Under the pieces are notes generated by a model. That model saw only the letters and a list, made by a program, of their open reading frames with translations. It was not told where the DNA came from and did not search any database. Below are positions 1 through 9,078 of a DNA stretch of 64,000 nt, in pieces. Each line of letters begins with the position of its first letter. Position 1 is the first letter of the stretch. The DNA is from Pseudomonas paralcaligenes (GTDB taxonomy: Bacteria > Pseudomonadota > Gammaproteobacteria > Pseudomonadales > Pseudomonadaceae), in the NCBI RefSeq assembly GCF_019655855.1, contig NZ_BPFX01000014.1, positions 248,001-312,000 of the forward strand. Direction: 5' to 3'. A program made the position numbers and the translations under genes.

Positions 1-82
1 TAATCAATAAAAATGCCTCTGAATTGATACGTGCACACCCCAAACTATCTGTACTCAACACCAAAATAGGGCATTTACTAAC

Positions 83-292
83 ATGGACCTACGAATTATT
101 CGCATGCGAGAGCTCGAGGCTCTGATTTCTCTAAAACGTTCAACCATCTATAAAAAACTTAATACCGACCCCTCATTTCCAAAACCAATCCCGCTGAGTG
201 ACAGCGCATCACCTGGAGCCCCAGTCGGATTCCTATTGAGCGAGGTGCTAGCGTGGATTGAGGGTCGGATTGCGAAGCGGGCGGAGGACTGA
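83..292 (+). CDS. AlpA/MerR-type short DNA-binding regulator
   Basis: This 69-residue protein has the layout of AlpA-family (prophage CP4-57 type) regulators. A short winged helix-turn-helix begins around the RIIRMRELEAL segment, followed by the SKRSTIYKKL helix and FPKPIPL, the usual 'wing' of this family. Such proteins control excision or replication genes of satellite phages and integrative islands. It sits 2 bp upstream of the primase-like gene in the same direction, so it probably heads the replication operon. No clear Shine-Dalgarno sequence precedes the ATG. The family call rests on motif recall; the role is inferred from position. Confidence 0.75.
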   Translation: MDLRIIRMRELEALISLKRSTIYKKLNTDPSFPKPIPLSDSASPGAPVGFLLSEVLAWIEGRIAKRAED

Positions 293-294
293 GC

Positions 295-1161
295 ATGGAT
301 GTTAACGCAACAGTAGATATTCACGTCGCAATGGAACGTGTATTCGGCCAACTGAACTGGCAACCGATTGCTGATGGCAAAATCCATCGATTCCACATAG
401 CCGAGGACCGCCTTGGTACCCAGAATGGCTGGTACATAATTTTTCCCGGCGAAAACTTCGGAAAATTTGGTAGCTGGAGAACGGGCAGAACCTACAACTG
501 GAGTAGCAGTAACCTCAGCAGCAATCTGGGCAACCTGCAATTTCGTGAGCGCAGAGAAAAACTCTCTCATAATCTACTGGCCAAGCAGCACAGTACACAT
601 ACTGCTGCCGCCAAGAGGGCGCATCATCTATGGCAAAACTCCACACGCCCCGATCCGCATCACCCCTATTTATCGGCTAAGGGATGCAACCCGCATAATT
701 TGCGCCAAATCGGGAATACACTACTGGTACCGATTTTCCACGGAGGACAACTAGTTAACCTGCAACGCATTAGCCCATCTGGCGAGAAGCGTTTTCTACC
801 CGGCGGACGAATAAAGCAATGCTACTCACTAATAGGCACACCCTCCCCCTTAGTTGAGCTATATATCTCCGAGGGCTGGGCAACCGGTGCGACCATCCAT
901 GAGGAAACGGGAGCAGTCGTTGCCTGTGCGATGAACTCAGGTAACCTACTAAGGGTTGGCCAACATCTACAAAGTCTTTATCCAGACGCCACTCTGATAA
1001 TTGCTGGTGATGATGACCGTAAAACCGCAGGCAATCCTGGTCGCGAAGCGGCAATAAAAGCAGCTGCTGCACTCGACTGTGGTTATGTATTTCCACTGTG
1101 GCCAATCGATGCGCCCAGCAATTTGTCTGACTTCAACGATCTGCGCCAATGGTTGAGATAA
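295..1161 (+). CDS. Toprim-domain primase-like protein of a mobile element
   Basis: The 288-residue protein resembles the Toprim half of phage P4-type or island primases. The C-terminal half carries a Toprim-like core: the EGWATGATI segment with its acidic residue (about 190-200), then AGDDDRKTAGNPG (about 235-250), and SDFNDL near the end. The N-terminal 100 residues (GKFGSW, NWSS) look like the domain that normally precedes Toprim in these proteins. No zinc-finger cysteines are evident. It is followed by the DUF3987 gene with a stop-start overlap (TAATG). Likely role: priming replication of the element. Family level is reasonably sure; activity is inferred. Confidence 0.75.
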   Translation: MDVNATVDIHVAMERVFGQLNWQPIADGKIHRFHIAEDRLGTQNGWYIIFPGENFGKFGSWRTGRTYNWSSSNLSSNLGNLQFRERREKLSHNLLAKQHSTHTAAAKRAHHLWQNSTRPDPHHPYLSAKGCNPHNLRQIGNTLLVPIFHGGQLVNLQRISPSGEKRFLPGGRIKQCYSLIGTPSPLVELYISEGWATGATIHEETGAVVACAMNSGNLLRVGQHLQSLYPDATLIIAGDDDRKTAGNPGREAAIKAAAALDCGYVFPLWPIDAPSNLSDFNDLRQWLR

Positions 1162-2642
1162 TGAAAATGAGCACCCCAATCATAAGCAGGCCAAAATATG
1201 TAGAACCAATCCCGTTGCTGATTGAAAAAGAGGAGGATAAACCTTACCCGGTTGATGCTTTGGGCGAATTGCTAGGCGGCGCAGTCGCCGCAATTGCGTC
1301 AGCTGTACAAGTACCAGATGCACTGGCCGCCCAGTCAATATTGACTGCCGCCGCCATGGCGTCCCAGCCGCATGCAAACGTTTTACGCGCCGGCCAAAGG
1401 ATTCCATTATCGCTATTTGGCCTAACAGTAGCTGAATCAGGTGATCGCAAAAGTTCTGCAGACCGTCTGGCTCTTCATGCCCACCGTGAGCATCAGCAGA
1501 TACTAAAACGGAGGCAAAAAGTCGCAGAAAAGGAATTCCGCAACTTACGGGATGCTTACCAAAAAGCGCATTCAATAGTACTCGACAGAACCAAACATGA
1601 AAAACCTGAGGTAGTAGCGACTGAACTAACAAAACTCAATGAGCCAACCGAACCAAAGCTGCCCATAATATTGGTCGAGGAACCAACGATTGAGGGGCTG
1701 CAAAAAAGCCTTCTTCGAGGACACTCATCGCAGGGTTTTTTCAGCGATGAGGGCGGGCTTTTTTTTGGAGGTCACGCAACTAAATCTGAGAACATTCTCA
1801 AAAGTTTTGCGGGCTTATCAAAACTTTGGGATGGAGCCCCTATCACGCGCACTCGTGCAGCAGATGGGGAGAGTGCTACACGAAGCGGCTGTCGCCTTAG
1901 TGCCCACCTCATGATACAGCCAATTGTAGCGCAGGATATCTTAAATAATCCCATCCTACTCGGGCAAGGCCTTCTGGCCAGGTTCCTAATTTCTTGGCCG
2001 CAATCACTAGCAGGAACACGCCTATACCAAGATATTGATGCCACAAGTGATCATCGTCTGATCAATTTCTGGAAGCGCATGAGTTCATTGCTAGAAACTC
2101 CGGCAAAACATGACGAAAACGATGAGCTATCGGCACCTGACCTGAAACTAGAAATTCCCGCCCAGTCAGCCTGGATTAGATATCACGATGAAATAGAGAA
2201 AACTCTTGGCAGAGGGGGGGAAATGCAGGAAATTAAATCAACAGCAGCTAAATCCGCTGAGAACGCCCTCAGAATTGCTGGCGTAATAGCGGTTACAGAA
2301 GGTTTAAGCATTATTACCAAAGAAATAATGGAGCGAGCTGCCATACTATCCCGCTGGTATCTCAATGAGGCTCACCGTCTAGCCTATCCAACGAAAATAG
2401 AAATGCGATTATTGAATGCTCAACAACTGCTCGACTGGCTGACAGCCAAGTGCTGGGTATCATTTGACGCTCGGCGCCTGCAGCGCGAGGGGCCGATGTT
2501 GGTCAGGAAGAGCTCCAAGCAACGCGATCAGCTTCTTGCGATATTAGTTGAGCATTGCTTTCTTTCGACGACAGATGGAAAAGAATACCATCTAGCCAAA
2601 TCTATGAGACCCCAAACATTTAGTACAATTCAATCGAGATAA
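1161..2642 (+). CDS. DUF3987 (YfjI-like) helicase/replication protein
   Basis: The protein has 493 residues from the ATG at 1161, which overlaps the upstream stop as TAATG; an ATG at 1149 in the same frame is a possible alternative. It has the family's YPVDALGELLGGAVAAIA start, a degenerate P-loop in AESGDRKSSADRL (about residue 93), and a long middle region with HLMIQPIVAQ typical of DUF3987. These proteins pair with Toprim proteins in P4-like satellites and islands and are thought to act in element replication. Iteron-like repeats lie just downstream. The low-GC codon usage contrasts with the core genes to the right. Confidence 0.8.
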   Translation: MKMSTPIISRPKYVEPIPLLIEKEEDKPYPVDALGELLGGAVAAIASAVQVPDALAAQSILTAAAMASQPHANVLRAGQRIPLSLFGLTVAESGDRKSSADRLALHAHREHQQILKRRQKVAEKEFRNLRDAYQKAHSIVLDRTKHEKPEVVATELTKLNEPTEPKLPIILVEEPTIEGLQKSLLRGHSSQGFFSDEGGLFFGGHATKSENILKSFAGLSKLWDGAPITRTRAADGESATRSGCRLSAHLMIQPIVAQDILNNPILLGQGLLARFLISWPQSLAGTRLYQDIDATSDHRLINFWKRMSSLLETPAKHDENDELSAPDLKLEIPAQSAWIRYHDEIEKTLGRGGEMQEIKSTAAKSAENALRIAGVIAVTEGLSIITKEIMERAAILSRWYLNEAHRLAYPTKIEMRLLNAQQLLDWLTAKCWVSFDARRLQREGPMLVRKSSKQRDQLLAILVEHCFLSTTDGKEYHLAKSMRPQTFSTIQSR

Positions 2643-3038
2643 TTCCAAAATAACGCGATAAGCCAGCGATAGCATGTTAAATAATTAGCGCTCATTAGCG
2701 TCGCATGCTGTCGCATGGCTGTCGCAGCTTGAGACCGTACAATTGAACGTACTGTCGCGAGTGTCGCAAATGTCGCATGCCCCTCATCGGTTATCCCGCA
2801 GATTTGATCTGAAACCGACGTCTCCACCTAGTTGCATAGAAACATCGACAGGCTGCTTGTTGCCGCTCTTAGCCCGTCAAATCAGGCAGGAGACGGCCAG
2901 AGGCAGTCACTCAAAACCGCAGGCCTCAAGCGGAGTTCAGAATCGTTTCAGACTCAGGTCTGGAAAGTATGTGGACTGAGGAGTATTAGGCCCGCTGAAC
3001 TGGAATCGAATTGAGTAATTTCCAGCAGGCATAGGGCG
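2643..3038. other. Non-coding stretch with a possible element origin
   Basis: Nearly 400 bp between the replication operon and the convergent Sel1 gene. The only clear structure is the set of GTCGCA/G repeats at 2700-2777. Open frames at 2743-2979 and 2832-3014 show no recognisable motif or ribosome binding site and are not called. Confidence 0.5.
2699..2777. repeat. Six iteron-like GTCGCA/G direct repeats
   Basis: GTCGC followed by A or G occurs at 2700-2705, 2710-2715, 2721-2726, 2754-2759, 2763-2768 and 2772-2777, all in the same orientation. They form two groups of three with a 9-11 bp pitch, close to one helical turn, split by a 27 bp spacer. Five of the six are preceded by T or C then T. 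The placement directly after a primase/helicase-like operon suggests an origin or replication-protein binding site; this is inference. Confidence 0.6.
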
Positions 3039-4589
3039 TTATGCGAGGCTCTGCCTCATACAGCAATTTTTGTATTTAGCGCCCTTGCCACAGGGGCAAG
3101 GATCGTTCCTGCCGATCTTGTGGCCAGTGTAAGCCGGTGGCTCCTGTGCAGGCGCCCCTCCTAAGGAGAACCGGAAATGAGGGAATTCACGGGACATGGC
3201 AGCTGCCAGTTTGTCTTGGAGAACATGATTGATCCTGTTGATCCCCGGTTCTAAACGACTGTACTGAGGGTTGGCACGGATTTCTTCCCTGCATTGGAAA
3301 ATGAAATTGAGCGCTGAGTGCAACTCCTGATAGTCCTCAGCGTGCGTTGCCACCAGATTGGCATACCCATACAGGGCCTGAACCCGATGGTTCGGGGAGT
3401 TGAAACACTGTTTATAAAGCTGTTGTGCATCGGTGAAGCTGCGATCCGTAAATTTATATTTCTCAATCAGCCCCGCCAACGCCATCATGGCTTCAGGATG
3501 GCGTTGCTCTGCTGCCTGGGTGAGCCAGTTGAGGGCTGTGGAGCGATCACCGACAAATGCGCGCCCCTTTAGATGCAGCGCATACAAGTGATATTGAGCA
3601 TGTGGGAATCCAGACTCTGCAGCTTTCAGTGAGCACTCGAAGGCCTTCTGGATATTCTTCGGCCCTCCAAGTCCCTGCTCATGCATTCTGCCCAACTGGG
3701 CTAGAGCACGCGGGTGCGATTGCTCAGCGGCTTCCTGATAGAGCTCTCTTGCACGCTCATAGTCGCGCTCAAGACGCTCAGTGCCGGTGAAGAAAAAGTC
3801 GCCCATCAATGCTTGGGCATCAGAATGTCCGTCGAGGCATGCTAACCAGACCTGGTGTTCACCGCGCAGTCGATCGTCGCGATGATTGCTGGTCTCGTCA
3901 GAGTTGTCCTTGAGTCGATACAGGTATGCGCCATATTCATACCTAGCGCTGGAATGATTGCTCTCAGCGGCAGATTTGAACCAGTGCATGGCCTGATCGA
4001 TGGCCTTGCGTGACGGCATATCGGACATAGCCCCATAGCCGTCATCATTGCGAATATAGCAATCGCCAGAATTCTCTCGGTCCGCCTTCTCTTTAAAATA
4101 GACACCTAGGGTATATCGAGACTCTGCATCTTCTTCGAATATGGCTCTGTAGCTGAGATCTCGCTGGATGTGCAGGGTGGGCTCGATTACCTCATACTCA
4201 GGCGTTGATGATCTGCCGGTTTTCAGCCAGTTGAGATGCTCCAAGAGCTCACGAGCGAGGCACAGCCCCTTAGCCGCCATCGAAGGGAAGTCGAGGGTGC
4301 CCGGCGCATACTCTTCCGGGTGGGCAGCTTTGTTCCCACTGTCGCGCAAGGTGTCCAAGGCTGACAGTATCTTCCTGGATGAACCCTCCGCGCTGTGCAC
4401 CTTTTCGATCTTGCTGGCGATATTGGACTCAAACCGTGCCGACGGCTCTTTCTCATCGCAGAAGACTGCTGCAAAGCTGCGCAAGTGGGTTAGGGCGTAC
4501 CCTGGGGTAATGAAGGCTAGGTCTTTAGCCTGTTCGTAATGCCCAGCCAGATCTGGGCTGACGCTCAGTGCAAACTCGATGTCGTTCAT
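3039..4589 (-). CDS. DUF4145 - Sel1-repeat - SEC-C protein
   Basis: This 516-residue protein joins three modules. Residues about 20-115 match a DUF4145-like helical domain (LTHLRSFAAVFCDE and the LRDSGNKAAHP segment). Residues about 155-440 are Sel1/TPR-like repeats (for example ALAQLGRMHEQGLGG and AQYHLYALHLKG). The C-terminal 24 residues form a SEC-C zinc motif, GRNDPCPCGKGAKYKNCC. DUF4145 is often fused to nucleases or signalling domains in mobile regions, and Sel1 arrays mediate protein contacts. It follows the NTPase gene on the same strand after a 372 bp gap, so it may be a partner or separate cargo. Function unknown. Confidence 0.8.
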   Translation of the reverse strand: MNDIEFALSVSPDLAGHYEQAKDLAFITPGYALTHLRSFAAVFCDEKEPSARFESNIASKIEKVHSAEGSSRKILSALDTLRDSGNKAAHPEEYAPGTLDFPSMAAKGLCLARELLEHLNWLKTGRSSTPEYEVIEPTLHIQRDLSYRAIFEEDAESRYTLGVYFKEKADRENSGDCYIRNDDGYGAMSDMPSRKAIDQAMHWFKSAAESNHSSARYEYGAYLYRLKDNSDETSNHRDDRLRGEHQVWLACLDGHSDAQALMGDFFFTGTERLERDYERARELYQEAAEQSHPRALAQLGRMHEQGLGGPKNIQKAFECSLKAAESGFPHAQYHLYALHLKGRAFVGDRSTALNWLTQAAEQRHPEAMMALAGLIEKYKFTDRSFTDAQQLYKQCFNSPNHRVQALYGYANLVATHAEDYQELHSALNFIFQCREEIRANPQYSRLEPGINRINHVLQDKLAAAMSREFPHFRFSLGGAPAQEPPAYTGHKIGRNDPCPCGKGAKYKNCCMRQSLA

Positions 4590-4961
4590 AGGCGGTCAAA
4601 AGTCGTGAGTGTTGCGAGAGTGGAATAGACGTTTGGCGACAAGATACCGGGACTCAACTGATCGGTCACAGGCTTTGGACAGGGGTTGATACTGGCGCTG
4701 GTTAGGGCATCATGCGGCGGTAGTGATTACGGGCCTGGATAATTGCACAGACTTGACCTCCCATTTGCACTCGAGCTGAGGTGTCTTTAGCGGATAATCT
4801 GACCAGCATGCTTCATGGCCCTGGCTGGCAGGGAACGGTCAGACGCGGCCGGTGAACAGAAAGACGGCGACGTCTCCCCCGATTTGAGTAGCTAGGCTTG
4901 GTCTTTGGTGGAAATTGATTGGTCTGCCCAGCGCTTACTCGAAATAGTTCACGCTAAAGGG
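4590..4961. other. Intergenic gap between two island cargo genes
   Basis: About 370 bp without a supportable gene. I see no transfer RNA, repeat array or strong terminator here. It presumably holds the promoter of the DUF4145-Sel1 gene (minus strand) and the 3' end of the NTPase transcript. Confidence 0.4.
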
Positions 4962-7900
4962 TTAGAACCCTATGACCTTCCAGTCCCTCGCAGACCATTG
5001 AGAGAATGAGCGATGTAGGTGTTTGTGTGCTTGGTAAATTTTCTGCCTGACACCGTCTCTGATAGGGTGATGACCATCCATTTTCTTGAGCCAGTTCCGC
5101 TCGCCCCAATTGCACCACACGAACACCTGACGAGTTTCGCTCAGGTAGCGTTGAAGAAGTTCCGCCCGAATGTACAGAAGGCTGTGCCGGTTCCCCTTCC
5201 ATGAATCGCCAGCCTCACGATAGAGCGTTCCAGGCCTGCCCATAGAATCGTAGAAGTCGATTTCCCGATTCTTGCTCGCTAACCCAAGACGCTGAATCAA
5301 ACTGGGAGCAGGTAGATCGAAACCTGAGAATTGGTTGTGTGGCGAATGGTAGGACTCCCAGCCGAAGTGAATAAACGGAAGCTCCAGTCGGATGCCTGGA
5401 ATGCGGCGAAATTTCGGCTTCGGAGCAAGTAGATCGTCGAAAGAAATTTGGGATGTCTTCCCTTCATTGGTGACCAGATCAACCGTGACGGGGGGGCGTT
5501 TGACCCTCTTATTTGGCCCCTCCTGCACATGTTCCACGAATGCTTCTACGACTTGGCGCCGATAAAGCCCATTCCTCTGGTATAGCTGTCGGGAATAGGT
5601 CTGGCTACGGCCTGCCTCCCCTGCATAGAGATAGTTCTCAGTACCAGCTTCGGGGATCTTGTAGTTGCCTGGATAGTCCACAGCAAGAAACTTCGTTTTA
5701 AGACTCTCTACATCCTTACGGGCCACAAACATACCGCGTAGGAAAGCAAAAATGTCCCGATCGAGGGTTTCATCGACCCCACGGACATGTCCTTGCAAAA
5801 GAACCCATGGTCCTTGGTGTCCATTGATTGACGGGACCACGAGCAAGGGATGCCAGTTAGGAGTGAAACCGCCTTGTACCCAAGCATTGGCGCTTCTTGT
5901 CACACGCCCGAATAAATCTGGAATAGGCGGTATCCATTCGGGTGGCCGCTTGGGAAAGCTTGGGTCAACGCCACAGTCAGAAGTTCTCTCTTCTAGACGC
6001 CAATCAGGCAGGGTTCTGTTGGCCTGTCGCTCGCCCCACATTTCAAAAAAGGCAATCCACGAGTACTTCTTCCCATACCGATCCACCTTTACTTCATCGC
6101 GTGCTTGCCAGGATGTACTCCCAATATCCCTATCAGCAGTTTCGAATCGATGTGCCCGATACCCAAGGTCATAGATGCGTCGCTCGATTTTCGCCCGAAT
6201 GCGGACGTACTCAGGATGTTTGTTATCGTAGTTAGCACGATGGCAGACCAAACGCCCCATCGTGTAGTTGCCGAAGTCCATTTGAATAGCGTTGTCGATC
6301 GCCTCTGTGACCGCAGGATCGGGCGTGCCATTGCTCGCAAATGTAGACGGCGTATTCGAGAACGGCGCGGCAAGATCCGCAGTGGCATTCTCAGGGAGAA
6401 CCACGCATTCAGCGCGTATTGCTAGCCCAATAATTCCGACGGCGTAACCACGCGTAAGCGTGTGGTGGGTGGCATGGTGGGCATGTGGTGCGAACATGCT
6501 CTCGTACAGAGTTTTCGCAAGCCCCCCTAACTGTGGCCGAAAGGTTACCGCCAATTCCGAGTCCACCAAGGACATCGTTGTCCCGTAAGCCGCAGCCAGC
6601 ATTCGCTCTGGTACGTAGGGGTCGTTGAACTCAAGGCTCGTTACGACATGCGCAAAAAGTACCTCCGGAAACCGCTCCCCAATCATAACAAGCGCTTTCG
6701 TTGCCAGGTCCCGGTCACGTCGAACCACGGTTGTAAGAACGAGAGAGAGCAATACGACCAGCTCACCAGCCGACTCAGGCGTCATGTGGGCAACATTTAG
6801 CTTTTGGGCCCAGATCAGTAACCGGTGAATAGTTGGCGATGCATAGCGGCGCCTCAGATACTCGGACCATTGGAGATCGCGATCTGGCATTGAGAAGCCT
6901 GCCAAATAATCGTAAAGACGCCGAGAATGGTACGGGTGCTTTGGCTTGGTTGAGACGGCTGCTAATGCATCCACCACCTGCTCCCATGTCCGTGAGTTGG
7001 CAGTCAGATAGTGGTTGATAACCGTGCGTGTACCCTCCGTGAAAGCCGCGGGATCACGCCAAAAAATGCCTTCGATAAAGGGTTCGAAGTAGGCACTCGA
7101 ACTCTGAGCCTGTTTGGGCAAGACAAAGTACAACTCTCGTTGCCCATCAGGCAGTCGCTTGCCTGCTCGCGCCGGAAACTCAGTGATCAGTGCCTGCGCC
7201 CAGCCTGGCTCTGCGTACTCGCGCTGTAATCGGTTTCGCATTTTAAAGATGCGCGCAAGCGGTGCTTTGCCCGTCAAGCTCTGCTTGATGGTGTCGATCG
7301 AAGTGAAATCGAGATGAGTTTTGAGTAGGTGTCTCGCTATCAGGTGGTCGCTGAACCGCTGATAAGGAAGCCGCAAAACAATCCGGGACTTGTACCCAGA
7401 GCTTGCCGAATACCAGATAGCGTCCTCTTCAATGAGCCCATTTGTGCGTAACGCTTCAAGGAGCTGGCGGCGTTGGGCTGGTTTCAACAGCGGGTAGTGA
7501 GCCGCAATAATGCGGTCAGCCTCGGAGGGCCGAACGTAGCCTCGCATGTTCGCTGCCATGCATGGTGCAAAGCCCGCGAGTCGACTGTCTTTGATTTGAT
7601 CGCTGCCTTTCAACAACAGCCAACAGCCCTTAGTCGCAAGACCAAACTCTTGCTCAATAGGCTCCCCTACACGCTTCACAAACGACTCAAGGACAAAGGT
7701 CATTCCTTTTTGACCTGAAGCGATGCCCGAAAACCCTTTTGCTAATTTCTTACCTGTCAGGCTTTGAAGTGACTGGCAGATCAGCTTCAGCGTTAACGGC
7801 CTTGAGAACTCCCTATCCAGCAGCGGAACCTCGGGTAACGGCAAGTCGTAGTACTGAAAGAAAGCAGCTTGCGCATCGAACTCTTGATCGTCGAATCCGT

Positions 7901-8861
7901 AGTGAACGACCTTGTGAAATCGCTCTAGATCATTCTGCTGGATTGCAATTGGCTCGAACGGTGTGCGGCATGTGACGATCAGTCCGATGTTCGAGCGATC
8001 ATCTGCGAGTCGGAGGAGCATAGTGACGGCATCTCGCCATTCTCGACGACAGCCTTCGTTTACACCATCAAGGATGAAGATTGTTCTGCCAGCCGACTCA
8101 TTGGCCAGTTCGGCAAGGCAGTCGAATACCTCTCCTGCTGCGGTACCTGCCTGAACCCGCGAGCAGATTTCTTCAACTACATTGCCTTCGAAGTTCTTGG
8201 CTAGGACAAGGACTGTGGCTTGATCACGCCCAATGCGCTCCTGAGTGACATCACAGAGGAGATGCGTTTTACCGGTTCCCCATGCTCCGCTTATCAAAAG
8301 CTTTGGATCAAACAAGACTTTGAATTCAGGGCTCTGGATGTACTCCCTCTCATTTGTCACGACAGTTAGGCAGCGGCTAATCGCGCTCATATGGTTACGA
8401 ATCGTGCTTTGTGCGGAGGAATATCCGGTGTCTCCATCAGAGGGAGATAGCCTGATCTCCTCGTCACGCCAGTGATTCATATCCTCAATCAGCCCGGCCT
8501 CTATAACCGAAATCTGCTCCATCCATTCAGTTCCGGCCGTTGCATCTCGTTGGCGCAATCGATTCATCATGGGCGTCAAAAAGGCACGCGCATCAGCCAA
8601 TTTCGCTTCAAGTGCATTGGGCTGCTGGCTGGAGCGTTTGGCTTGCGTCCATGCTTCGGAGAGCGAGTCTAGGGTCGACTCAAACCTCGCAAGTGCGCCT
8701 GCTCCGCAAGCAACGTTCTCGATAGCAGAGAACAGCGATTCGACCCTAAGATTCGGTGCATCAGGATCAACCCCTGGGGTGTATCTATGCCCCGCTTGCT
8801 GAATTTGATCTCTGCAGAGGCTTTTCACTGCAGTCAGGAGAGTTTCACGTGCAGAAGGCAT
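4962..8861 (-). CDS. Large NACHT/STAND-type P-loop NTPase, candidate anti-phage protein
   Basis: A 1299-residue protein. Residues 1-180 form a mainly helical N-terminal region with no recognisable effector enzyme. The NTPase core has Walker A GAWGTGKT (192-199), Walker B IFILDGVNE (261-269; D265 and E269) and a sensor-1-like IVTCR ending at R299. A winged-helix-like part follows, ending in LPYQRFSDHLIARHLL (about 498-513). The remaining 780 residues contain helical, repeat-like stretches and a distinctive C-terminal part with KKYSWIAFFEM at 931-941. This layout, in a tRNA-associated island, fits bacterial STAND/NACHT defence proteins related to Avs or bNACHT. The exact family is not identified. 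The ATG is preceded by AAGG at 7 bp. Confidence 0.8.
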   Translation of the reverse strand: MPSARETLLTAVKSLCRDQIQQAGHRYTPGVDPDAPNLRVESLFSAIENVACGAGALARFESTLDSLSEAWTQAKRSSQQPNALEAKLADARAFLTPMMNRLRQRDATAGTEWMEQISVIEAGLIEDMNHWRDEEIRLSPSDGDTGYSSAQSTIRNHMSAISRCLTVVTNEREYIQSPEFKVLFDPKLLISGAWGTGKTHLLCDVTQERIGRDQATVLVLAKNFEGNVVEEICSRVQAGTAAGEVFDCLAELANESAGRTIFILDGVNEGCRREWRDAVTMLLRLADDRSNIGLIVTCRTPFEPIAIQQNDLERFHKVVHYGFDDQEFDAQAAFFQYYDLPLPEVPLLDREFSRPLTLKLICQSLQSLTGKKLAKGFSGIASGQKGMTFVLESFVKRVGEPIEQEFGLATKGCWLLLKGSDQIKDSRLAGFAPCMAANMRGYVRPSEADRIIAAHYPLLKPAQRRQLLEALRTNGLIEEDAIWYSASSGYKSRIVLRLPYQRFSDHLIARHLLKTHLDFTSIDTIKQSLTGKAPLARIFKMRNRLQREYAEPGWAQALITEFPARAGKRLPDGQRELYFVLPKQAQSSSAYFEPFIEGIFWRDPAAFTEGTRTVINHYLTANSRTWEQVVDALAAVSTKPKHPYHSRRLYDYLAGFSMPDRDLQWSEYLRRRYASPTIHRLLIWAQKLNVAHMTPESAGELVVLLSLVLTTVVRRDRDLATKALVMIGERFPEVLFAHVVTSLEFNDPYVPERMLAAAYGTTMSLVDSELAVTFRPQLGGLAKTLYESMFAPHAHHATHHTLTRGYAVGIIGLAIRAECVVLPENATADLAAPFSNTPSTFASNGTPDPAVTEAIDNAIQMDFGNYTMGRLVCHRANYDNKHPEYVRIRAKIERRIYDLGYRAHRFETADRDIGSTSWQARDEVKVDRYGKKYSWIAFFEMWGERQANRTLPDWRLEERTSDCGVDPSFPKRPPEWIPPIPDLFGRVTRSANAWVQGGFTPNWHPLLVVPSINGHQGPWVLLQGHVRGVDETLDRDIFAFLRGMFVARKDVESLKTKFLAVDYPGNYKIPEAGTENYLYAGEAGRSQTYSRQLYQRNGLYRRQVVEAFVEHVQEGPNKRVKRPPVTVDLVTNEGKTSQISFDDLLAPKPKFRRIPGIRLELPFIHFGWESYHSPHNQFSGFDLPAPSLIQRLGLASKNREIDFYDSMGRPGTLYREAGDSWKGNRHSLLYIRAELLQRYLSETRQVFVWCNWGERNWLKKMDGHHPIRDGVRQKIYQAHKHLHRSFSQWSARDWKVIGF

Positions 8862-8891
8862 AGTCGACCTTGAGTAATACCAAGTCTGAGC

Positions 8892-8920
8892 AACTATTGT
8901 GGATGGGAAAAATAAGTCAA
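8892..8920 (-). promoter_or_regulatory. Candidate promoter of the NTPase gene
   Basis: On the minus strand TTGACT (8915-8920) is followed after 16 bp by AATAGT (8893-8898), which matches four of six -10 positions, about 30 bp upstream of the ATG. Sigma-70-like; a visual match only. Confidence 0.4.
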
Positions 8921-9078
8921 CTCGCTCAAGGAAATCGATTGCCGACAGTCTGAGCGAAGATGCGTACGAGCTGTGGCAGCGCTCTCTGAAGTGCCCCTAA
9001 TTTCGTAGGCACCGCCATGCATTTGCTCGAAGAGCTTATATTGGCTGTTAAAGCTAAAGCAGGCGACAGGCTGCTTTT

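Noticed and set aside
2743..3014. Two short open frames after the DUF3987 gene
   Set aside because: No ribosome site, motif or coding-like composition; they lie over the iteron-like repeats.
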